From NCBI GenBank assembly GCA_958444395.1, contig CAUCOL010000136.1:1-5636 (forward strand): a stretch of 5,636 bases of DNA, given 5' to 3'. Source of the stretch: an uncultured Lachnospiraceae bacterium. Its GTDB lineage: Bacteria > Bacillota > Clostridia > Lachnospirales > Lachnospiraceae. A program made the position numbers and the translations under genes. Shown here one piece after another: positions 1 through 5,636 of this stretch. The notes beneath the pieces were generated by a model. It was given only the letters and a program-made list of their open reading frames with translations. It was not told the DNA's origin and ran no database searches. How positions within the stretch are numbered: the first letter of the stretch is position 1; the number at the start of each line of letters is the position of its first letter.

Positions 1-1112
1 ACGGTGCTAAGGCAGCCGTGATCAAAGCCTATCAGTCCTATCAGACTGAGGTGGATGTTTCGCAGTACCAGTTAAATTATAAGACAGAGCATGATCAGCT
101 GAAGGAAATGATGGGAGCAGTCGTCAATGAGACAACATATATTTTCTATGCGGCTACCAGCTATACAGTATCCCGGAACAGTTCGACGAATCAGATCGTA
201 AAGATTGGTCTGGGGTATACAGATACCTATAAGACCAAAAAGGGAACGGTCAATAAGTCGAAGATCAAAAAGACACGGACGAAGCTGGACGCGGCGGTCG
301 CAGAGGCTTTTACCCAGGTCGATGATTCGATGACGAAGCTGGAGAAGGCTATGGTCTTTCATGATTATCTGATCCGTAATACGACTTATACAGAGGACAG
401 TAAGAATACAAACCGTCTGACCGAAGTAGGTGCACTCCTCAATCACAAAGCAAATTGTCAGGGATATTCCCTGGCGTATGCCATTCTTCTTGGAAAGATC
501 GGTGTGCCGGTTCGTTTTGTAACCTCTACCGAGATGAATCATATGTGGAATCTGATTCAGATCGGTGGAAAATGGTATCATGTGGACGTGACATGGGACG
601 ATCCGGTAGATTCTGTTAAGAATAAAGATCAGTATGGAGTCGTAAAGCACAAAAACTTTCTGTGCAGTTCAGACCGTTTCAAAAAGACGGGACATTATGG
701 CTTTGATACGACGCTTGCCACAGATACAAAATATGATAAAAAATACTGGAAGAGTATTACCAGCAGCTTTTATTATGAAGACGGTCAGTGGATCTATATG
801 ACGAAAAACGGGATCTACGGCAGAAAGAAGCTGGCAAATGGTGCGAAAGAGTGTCTTTGGAATGTAACAGGAAATACACTGGTGCAGTTTAATGCGACAC
901 ATTATTACTTTATTGCATATAACGGACTGTACCTGTTTGACCTGGATGCCGGTGAAGCAAAGCTAATCTGGAAAGTAACAGAGAAGTATCCGAGCGGAGA
1001 TTATCAGCTTGTTCAGATCAAATATAAAAAAGGATATTTATATTATCGTCTGTTGAAAGATAAGGCATATACTGCCGGTAAATTAAAAGTATTTACAGAT
1101 GGCACAGTCTAA
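1..1112 (+). CDS. Transglutaminase-like domain protein, 5' end outside the window
   Basis: The frame is open from the first bases with no in-frame stop, so the true start lies upstream; the GTG at 18 is only the first possible start and has no good ribosome binding site. Counting from that GTG (364 residues), the papain-like transglutaminase core spans about 100-200. It has Cys147 in NCQGY, His175 in NHMWN and Asp190 in WYHVDVTWDDP, which is the complete Cys-His-Asp triad of the family, so the enzyme is probably active. Residues about 250-350 are rich in Tyr and Trp, with loosely repeated beta-type units (FYYEDGQWIY, HYYFIAYNGLYLF, KGYLYYRL) that suggest a propeller-like or binding domain. 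Bacterial relatives are often exported proteins that cleave or cross-link peptides; the signal peptide, if any, is not visible here. The stop is 11 bp before the glycosyltransferase start, suggesting one transcript. The substrate is unknown. Confidence 0.85.
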   Translation, partial: GAKAAVIKAYQSYQTEVDVSQYQLNYKTEHDQLKEMMGAVVNETTYIFYAATSYTVSRNSSTNQIVKIGLGYTDTYKTKKGTVNKSKIKKTRTKLDAAVAEAFTQVDDSMTKLEKAMVFHDYLIRNTTYTEDSKNTNRLTEVGALLNHKANCQGYSLAYAILLGKIGVPVRFVTSTEMNHMWNLIQIGGKWYHVDVTWDDPVDSVKNKDQYGVVKHKNFLCSSDRFKKTGHYGFDTTLATDTKYDKKYWKSITSSFYYEDGQWIYMTKNGIYGRKKLANGAKECLWNVTGNTLVQFNATHYYFIAYNGLYLFDLDAGEAKLIWKVTEKYPSGDYQLVQIKYKKGYLYYRLLKDKAYTAGKLKVFTDGTV

Positions 1113-1123
1113 GAGAGGTATCC

Positions 1124-2410
1124 ATGAAGAAAATAGGCATTGTAATATGCAATTATAATAAAAAACAATATGTACTGGACTGCATTCAGAGTGTGCTGGA
1201 GTCCCGTTTTCAGGACTTTGATCTGTATGTGGTTGACAATGGCTCACAGGATGGTTCCGGGGAAGCAATCCGGGAGACATACCCGGAGCAGGTCACGCTG
1301 ATCTGCAATCAGGAGAATCTGGGGGGATCCGGCGGCTTTAATACAGGACTCAGGATCGTATATGAGAAGGGCTATCCTTATCTGATGTGTGTTGATAATG
1401 ATGTGCTGATGGATGAAAATGCGATCGGAAATCTGTATCAGTTTCTGGAAGAACATCCGGAAGCCGGTATGGCAGGTGCTAAGGTTTATCATATGGAAGC
1501 ACCAGACTATGTCCAACAATTTGGACAGAAGATTGATTTTGAAAACTTCTGTACGGAAGTGAATTATTACAATGCGTATGAAGATGGCTCGATGCCGGAG
1601 TACCTTTTTACGGACGGTGTAGCAGCCTGTGCGCTGATGGTACGCCGCAGTATTGTAGACCGGATCGGGATCATGCCGGAAGAAAATTTCCTGTACTGGG
1701 ATGATACCGAGTGGTGCTACCGGTGTAATCAGGCAGGTTATAAGGTGGCATCCGTGGGTAATGCGGTTGTACTGCATGCAATGGGTGCCAAAAAAGAAGC
1801 AGTTAATACATTTCCAACCTACTATGCCTGGAGAAACTGGATCCGCTTTTTTATCAAATATACACCGGAATCAGAATGGGACAGGATGGCAGAAACCTTT
1901 TTAGAATCGGTTTTTCAAGAAGTATATGAGGGACTGCATAAAGGCGAGCATCATAAGGTGGAGACGATCATGCTGGCCTATGATGATGCAATCCATAATA
2001 TCACCGGAAAGGCAGGAGAAAACAGGATCTTTCCATTGGATTTCCGCCCAGAGCCCTGGGAGAGATTATTCCGGGACACAAAGACGATCTGTATCAACAG
2101 AAAGGAATATCCGGAGACGGCAGAACGAATCTGTCGTATCGCATCGGAACTGGGGTATCAGATTGAATGGATAGACAGTGATGCACAGAATCTCTTCGCA
2201 GAAAAAGAAATCTGCATCTGTGACAGTATATTCCGTGTAGACGATCTGGAAAGAAAAAGAGTCTATGTAGACGTGAATGACTGCATTTTGCAGACAGAGG
2301 ATGACGTGCTGGATGTGATTAATTATAACTATAGCAAAAGAAGTTTTATATATGGACAGAAACCGTTATTTTTGCAGAAAATAAGAGAAATGCGGAAAAT
2401 ACCGGAATAA
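1124..2410 (+). CDS. Family 2 glycosyltransferase (COG1216/rhamnosyltransferase type) with C-terminal extension
   Basis: This 428-residue protein starts at ATG 1124, preceded by GAGAGG (1113-1118) with a 5-nt gap. The N-terminal part is a GT-A fold: IVICNYN (6-12) and DNGSQDGS (38-45) bind the nucleotide sugar, ENLGGSGGFNTG (64-75) is typical of the rhamnosyl/galactofuranosyl-transferase-like branch, DND (91-93) is the metal-binding DxD motif, and WDDTEW (192-197) supplies the likely catalytic acidic residues. No transmembrane segment is evident, so it probably works in the cytoplasm or at the membrane face, adding a sugar to a surface polymer or protein. Residues from about 290 to 428 go beyond the usual catalytic core and show alternating strand/helix patterns (TICINRKEY, RICRIASELGYQIEWID, EICICDSIF); I do not recognise this part. 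The gene follows the transglutaminase-like gene after 11 bp and ends just before a strong hairpin. Donor and acceptor cannot be told from sequence. Confidence 0.88.
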   Translation: MKKIGIVICNYNKKQYVLDCIQSVLESRFQDFDLYVVDNGSQDGSGEAIRETYPEQVTLICNQENLGGSGGFNTGLRIVYEKGYPYLMCVDNDVLMDENAIGNLYQFLEEHPEAGMAGAKVYHMEAPDYVQQFGQKIDFENFCTEVNYYNAYEDGSMPEYLFTDGVAACALMVRRSIVDRIGIMPEENFLYWDDTEWCYRCNQAGYKVASVGNAVVLHAMGAKKEAVNTFPTYYAWRNWIRFFIKYTPESEWDRMAETFLESVFQEVYEGLHKGEHHKVETIMLAYDDAIHNITGKAGENRIFPLDFRPEPWERLFRDTKTICINRKEYPETAERICRIASELGYQIEWIDSDAQNLFAEKEICICDSIFRVDDLERKRVYVDVNDCILQTEDDVLDVINYNYSKRSFIYGQKPLFLQKIREMRKIPE

Positions 2411-2490
2411 AACAGTAAGCCCATCTATGCGATCATACACAGAGATATAAATCAATGTATGACCATATAGATGGGCTGTTGTGTTTAATT
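2411..2490. terminator. Bidirectional intrinsic terminator between convergent genes
   Basis: AGCCCATCTAT (2418-2428) pairs perfectly with ATAGATGGGCT (2467-2477). The stem continues inward through a short mismatched stretch into CATAC (2434-2438) with GTATG (2457-2461), leaving a roughly 18-nt loop. On the plus strand the hairpin is followed by GTTGTGTTTAATT, and on the minus strand by TACTGTTTTATT, so it can stop transcripts both from the glycosyltransferase and from the convergent degV gene. The T-tracts are interrupted, so efficiency is uncertain. Confidence 0.8.
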
Positions 2491-2515
2491 CGGTATAAAA
2501 AGCATCGGATGAAGA

Positions 2516-3349
2516 TCAGTAGCTGACGACAATACCACCATCCGCTGCGTATAAGGAACTGATGCCGGCGGTATCTGTAATATAAACATCCTTAAATGGA
2601 ACACGTTTTAAGATCTCTTCCTTTGTGTATTCGGCACGTTCAGAATTATTACAGTGTGCGATCCCTAAGATGCGGTCCTGTGGATCGACGGCATCTGCTG
2701 CAACAGCATCTGCCATCTTCTGGATTGCTTTCTTCATGCCGCGCGCCTGGGTCAGTTTGTCGATCTGTCCGGAAATACCTGTCATAACCGGTTTGATATT
2801 TAATGCGTTGGCAATCGCTGCAGTTAAATTGGAAAGACGGCCGTTCTTACGAAGATTCTCTAATGTCTCTAATACAAATTTGGTACCCTGGGATGCGATA
2901 AATGCGTCAGTCTGTTCGATGACTTTCTCGAAAGGAAGTCCCTGGGCAGCAAACGCATTGATCTTCATTGCAATTAATGTCTGTCCGACAGAAGCAGTAT
3001 GGGAATCGAATACATGAATCTTTTTCTCCGGGTGCTTCTCCGCATACATATTCTGTGCAAGGCATGCACTGTTATAAGAACCACTCAGGTGGGAGGAAAG
3101 GGTAACGATATATATTTCATCTGCCTGATCAAAATATTCAATATAGCTTTCCGGGGAAGGACAGGAAGACTTTGGACATTCAGGATATTCTGCCACGCGT
3201 TTTAAAAAGTCCTTCTGATCAAAGGAAGCATCATCGACTATATCGTAATCTCCGATATGCAGTGTCAGAGGGACTAATTTGTAATGGTCATCCTGACGGA
3301 GCTGTTTTGTAAAATCGGTACAGCTGTCACAAAGAATATAGTAAGACAT
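2516..3349 (-). CDS. DegV family protein (fatty-acid-binding type), atypical C-terminus
   Basis: At 277 residues this is a normal length for DegV/FakB proteins, which bind a fatty acid and, in FakB, present it to the kinase FakA. The start ATG (3349-3347) has GGAGG (complement of 3357-3361) 7 nt upstream. Family features seen: the N-terminal ILCDSCTDF (5-13) equivalent to the usual DSxxD segment, SSCPSPESY (61-69) at the TSxPSP site, TLSSHLSGSYNSA (83-95), DSHTASVGQ (115-123), the central LENLRKNGRLS region, and IAHCNN near 230-235. The usual C-terminal GxxxHxGPG motif, whose His contacts the lipid carboxylate in studied members, is absent: the equivalent stretch reads GISSLYAADGG (262-272). 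The family assignment is firm, but the ligand may differ. The gene is monocistronic as far as visible, divergent from ilvN and convergent with the glycosyltransferase. No fakA is present here. Confidence 0.9.
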   Translation of the reverse strand: MSYYILCDSCTDFTKQLRQDDHYKLVPLTLHIGDYDIVDDASFDQKDFLKRVAEYPECPKSSCPSPESYIEYFDQADEIYIVTLSSHLSGSYNSACLAQNMYAEKHPEKKIHVFDSHTASVGQTLIAMKINAFAAQGLPFEKVIEQTDAFIASQGTKFVLETLENLRKNGRLSNLTAAIANALNIKPVMTGISGQIDKLTQARGMKKAIQKMADAVAADAVDPQDRILGIAHCNNSERAEYTKEEILKRVPFKDVYITDTAGISSLYAADGGIVVSY

Positions 3350-3386
3350 AAGAAAACCTCCAATTTATATTATGTACATTGTGTGT

Positions 3387-3415
3387 AAAATAAAATTAAA
3401 CAGTAAAAAAATCAA
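3387..3415 (-). promoter_or_regulatory. Candidate degV promoter
   Basis: Read on the minus strand, TTGATT (3415-3410) lies 17 bp before TATTTT (3392-3387), each matching 4 of 6 consensus bases. Transcription would start near 3380 and give a leader of about 30 nt containing GGAGG. The surrounding DNA is so AT-rich that a chance match is possible. The TATAAA closer to the gene is too near the ribosome binding site to serve as a -10. Confidence 0.35.
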
Positions 3416-3433
3416 ACTCATGTAGTTTTTGAT
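3411..3433. repeat. Inverted repeat overlapping the candidate degV -35, possible operator
   Basis: ATCAAACT (3411-3418) faces AGTTTTTGAT (3424-3433). The outer six bases ATCAAA/TTTGAT match perfectly and the inner ACT/AGT also match, with two extra T on the right arm. It overlaps the proposed -35 hexamer of degV, which is where a repressor would sit. The half-site TTTGAT resembles half-sites of FabT-type lipid regulators, but the arms point the opposite way from that palindrome, so no regulator is assigned. Confidence 0.4.
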
Positions 3434-3518
3434 ACTATGTATGATAACACCGTTAAACCTATTATGTCAATCATGAAACAGTATAATTCATTCTTATTTT
3501 AGAATTCCTAGTTCCATC

Positions 3519-3590
3519 TTTTATAAACAGGGAAGTACAACGAAGCTGCTTTGGCGGTTTGAAGCGGTTCTGTCGGCATTTTATAACAGG
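3519..3590. repeat. Near-identical short repeats flanking a GC-richer island with phased GCGGTT
   Basis: TTTTATAAACAGG (3519-3531) and TTTTATAACAGG (3579-3590) differ by one A and bracket a GC-richer stretch. Inside it, GCGGTT occurs at 3554-3559 and again at 3564-3569, exactly 10 bp apart, so both copies face the same side of the helix. It lies about 90-135 bp upstream of the ilvN transcription start. It could be an activator site or chance; nothing identifies a protein. Confidence 0.3.
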
Positions 3591-3655
3591 TGAAAATTAT
3601 TCAATTTTAAAATGAATGAAATTACATATTATCATGAAAAAAGGGTCTTGTTTTC

Positions 3656-3684
3656 TTGACAAACGCAATCCATATTGCTACAAT
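3656..3684 (+). promoter_or_regulatory. Strong sigma-A promoter of ilvN-ilvC
   Basis: A perfect TTGACA (3656-3661) is followed after exactly 17 bp by TACAAT (3679-3684), preceded by TGC (3676-3678), an extended -10. Transcription should start near 3691, giving a leader of about 65 nt before ilvN. This is the best promoter in the window and fits high expression of a biosynthetic operon. Confidence 0.85.
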
Positions 3685-3690
3685 CAAATA

Positions 3691-3755
3691 CAGCGTTGAG
3701 AAAAGCGGTAAAGACGCAGAAATAACGGTATGGGTGGAAGATTGGAGGATTTGTA
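3691..3755 (+). promoter_or_regulatory. Short ilvN 5' leader with small hairpin and ribosome binding site
   Basis: GCGTT (3693-3697) can pair with GACGC (3713-3717) through five pairs, one of them G-U, around a 15-nt loop. Further on, GGGTGGAA (3732-3739) resembles the GGGTGGnA core of T-box antiterminators, but the ACCGCG continuation, a specifier stem and a terminator are all missing. GGAGGA (3744-3749) sits 6 nt before the ATG. The leader is too short for a standard T-box and has no Ile/Leu/Val-rich leader peptide. Confidence 0.4.
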
Positions 3756-4256
3756 ATGAAGAAAAAAGTGTTATCTATTCTGGTGGATAATACATCAGGT
3801 GCATTGAGCCGCGTTGCCGGATTGTTCAGCAGACGTGGTTATAATATAGATAGTCTGACAGTCGGCGAGATGGAGGATTCCCGTTTTTCGAGAATGACGG
3901 TGGTTGCCAGAGGAGATGATCTGATCCTCGAACAGATTGAGAAACAGCTTGTCAAGCTGGAGGATGTCAGGGAAGTGCGTGAACTTGTCGATGGTCATGC
4001 CGTCTGTCGTGAACTTGTTCTGATCACGGTAGGTGTGACACCGGAGGAGAGACCGGCACTTGTATCTGTCGTAGATATTTTCCGTGCCAGCATCGTCGAT
4101 GTGGAGCAGGATTCCATGATGATCGAGATGACAGGAAATCAGTCAAAGATCAATGCATTTATCAAGCTGTTGGATGGCTATGAGATCAAAGAAATGGTTC
4201 GTACCGGTATCGCCGGGCTGAGCCGGGGTGGTCAGACGACTTCCTTTGAAGAATAG
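3756..4256 (+). CDS. ilvN: Acetolactate synthase regulatory (small) subunit
   Basis: This 166-residue protein is full length for IlvN/IlvH. It binds the catalytic subunit IlvB, raises its activity and gives valine feedback inhibition at the first common step of branched-chain amino acid synthesis, in the cytoplasm. The N-terminal ACT domain (about 4-76) contains VDNTSGALSRVAGLFSRRGY and NIDSLTVG; Asn12, Gly15 and Asn30 align with the valine-site residues Asn11, Gly14 and Asn29 of E. coli IlvH, so feedback control is probably kept. The C-terminal domain (about 84-160) has RELVLITV, IFRASIVDV and RTGIAGLSRG as in other members. The start at 3756 is fixed by GGAGGA 6 nt upstream and by homology at the N-terminus. 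It is the first gene after a strong promoter and precedes ilvC. No ilvB is next to it, so the catalytic partner must be encoded elsewhere. Confidence 0.95.
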   Translation: MKKKVLSILVDNTSGALSRVAGLFSRRGYNIDSLTVGEMEDSRFSRMTVVARGDDLILEQIEKQLVKLEDVREVRELVDGHAVCRELVLITVGVTPEERPALVSVVDIFRASIVDVEQDSMMIEMTGNQSKINAFIKLLDGYEIKEMVRTGIAGLSRGGQTTSFEE

Positions 4257-5412
<1,156 letters not shown>

Positions 5413-5439
5413 TCTTTATAAGAAATATATTTTACATAC

Positions 5440-5480
5440 AAGAGGCTGTTTACACACGTAAACAGCCTCTTTACTTTGTA
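5440..5480 (+). terminator. Intrinsic terminator after ilvC
   Basis: AAGAGGCTGTTTAC (5440-5453) and GTAAACAGCCTCTT (5458-5471) form a perfect 14-bp stem with a 4-nt loop (ACAC), followed by TACTTTG. It lies 27 bp after the ilvC stop and closes the ilvN-ilvC unit. The T-tract is short on the plus strand. Confidence 0.85.
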
Positions 5481-5498
5481 TGACAGATTGTTTATAAT
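5470..5498 (+). promoter_or_regulatory. Candidate promoter overlapping the terminator tail
   Basis: TTTACT (5470-5475), 17 bp, then a perfect TATAAT (5493-5498). The -35 lies in the last bases of the ilvC terminator stem and its tail. It would start transcription near 5505 and give the downstream gene a leader of about 69 nt. It is a possible second promoter beside the one at 5531. Confidence 0.4.
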
Positions 5499-5530
5499 GA
5501 GTATACTTATGTATGAGTGGGATTTGAAAT

Positions 5531-5539
5531 TGTTATAAT
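5531..5539 (+). promoter_or_regulatory. Extended -10 promoter of the last gene
   Basis: TGTTATAAT combines the TGn extension with a perfect TATAAT (5534-5539). No good -35 lies at the usual distance (GTATGA at 5511-5516), which extended -10 promoters can tolerate. Transcription would start near 5546, about 28 nt before the ATG at 5574 and just upstream of its ribosome binding site. Confidence 0.5.
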
Positions 5540-5573
5540 ATATTTTATTTTATCATGGAAAGGTTGTGTGAAT

Positions 5574-5636
5574 ATGGGCGCATTGATCGGCGGAGTGATA
5601 TTGATCGTAGTGATCGCTGTTGTGGTAGTAGTGGGG
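5574..5636 (+). CDS. Start of a protein with an N-terminal membrane segment, 3' end outside the window
   Basis: Only 21 codons are visible. They encode Met-Gly-Ala-Leu-Ile-Gly-Gly and then an almost unbroken run of Val, Ile, Leu and Ala, which is a transmembrane or signal-anchor helix. GGAAAGG (5557-5563) sits 10 nt before the ATG, and extended -10 and TATAAT promoter candidates lie upstream. An overlapping ATG at 5554 in another frame gives a charged, Cys/Arg-rich peptide and lacks a ribosome binding site, so it is less likely. N-terminal anchors of this kind occur in SPFH/band-7, LemA and many small membrane proteins; the visible part cannot decide. It is separated from ilvC by a terminator, so it is an independent unit. 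Confidence 0.6.
   Translation, partial: MGALIGGVILIVVIAVVVVVG

Larger units (their letters stand above)
3350..3755. other. 406 bp divergent intergenic region between degV and ilvN
   Basis: This AT-rich stretch has no convincing gene. From left to right it holds the degV ribosome binding site (3357-3361), a weak degV promoter candidate (3387-3415) overlapped by an inverted repeat (3411-3433), a GC-richer island (about 3540-3577) flanked by near-identical 12-13 bp sequences, a bulged AT-rich palindrome (3600-3616), the strong ilvN promoter (3656-3684) and a roughly 65-nt leader. A second weak plus-strand promoter can be drawn as TTGAAG (3559-3564), 17 bp, TATAAC (3582-3587). The short ATG frames in it lack ribosome binding sites. 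Confidence 0.7.

Noticed and set aside
72..650. A 192-codon minus-strand open frame opposite the transglutaminase-like gene
   Set aside because: The plus strand encodes a recognisable domain with its full catalytic triad; the opposite frame has no ribosome binding site and an unnatural Cys/His/Ile-rich composition.
1244..1777. A 177-codon minus-strand open frame opposite the glycosyltransferase
   Set aside because: It is a complement of a clear glycosyltransferase coding region, with no recognisable protein features of its own.
2625..3017. A 130-codon plus-strand open frame opposite degV
   Set aside because: It lies wholly within a well-supported DegV gene on the other strand and has no ribosome binding site or family resemblance.
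3473..3502. A 9-codon ATG frame as a possible leader peptide for the ilv genes
   Set aside because: It lies about 190 bp upstream of the strong promoter, has no ribosome binding site and carries no run of Ile, Leu or Val codons.
3603..3617. A CodY-like box (AATTTTAAAATGAAT) upstream of the ilvN promoter
   Set aside because: About five of 15 positions differ from the CodY consensus and the region is AT-rich, so the match is no better than chance; only the bulged palindrome at 3600-3616 is real.
3634..3699. A 21-codon ATG frame just upstream of ilvN
   Set aside because: It contains the -35 and -10 of the strong ilvN promoter, so it is not on that transcript, and it has no ribosome binding site.

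Overview
The window looks like ordinary chromosome from a low-to-mid GC Firmicute, most likely a gut Clostridia/Lachnospiraceae species. This is an inference from strong GGAGG-type ribosome binding sites, consensus sigma-A promoters, AT-rich intergenic DNA, a DegV gene, and the style of the transglutaminase-like and IlvN/IlvC proteins. I see no mobile element, CRISPR array, rRNA or tRNA, and no convincing new multi-gene system.

Layout. (1) Positions 1-2410, plus strand: the 3' part of a transglutaminase-like protein gene, followed 11 bp later by a family 2 glycosyltransferase gene. The two look co-transcribed and end at a long hairpin (2418-2477) that can terminate transcription in both directions. 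(2) 2516-3349, minus strand: a DegV-family protein, convergent with the glycosyltransferase. Its C-terminus lacks the usual His-x-Gly-Pro-Gly motif. (3) 3350-3755: a 406 bp divergent intergenic region. It holds a weak candidate degV promoter with an overlapping inverted repeat, a small GC-richer island with phased repeats, and a near-consensus extended -10 promoter for the ilv genes. (4) 3756-5412, plus strand: ilvN (acetolactate synthase regulatory subunit) and ilvC (ketol-acid reductoisomerase), separated by 133 bp that contains two small inverted repeats. A perfect 14-bp stem terminator follows. (5) 5574-5636: the first 21 codons of a protein that begins with a very hydrophobic segment and has its own promoter.

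Function. ilvN and ilvC cover the first two steps of valine/isoleucine (and leucine precursor) synthesis. IlvN tunes acetolactate synthase, whose catalytic subunit IlvB is not in the window. IlvC converts the acetohydroxy acid to the dihydroxy acid. The transglutaminase-like/glycosyltransferase pair probably acts on the cell surface or on glycans, but its substrate cannot be read from sequence. The most useful second-look points are the unusual cofactor loop of IlvC, the atypical DegV C-terminus, the short ilvN leader with T-box-like fragments, and the C-terminal extension of the glycosyltransferase.
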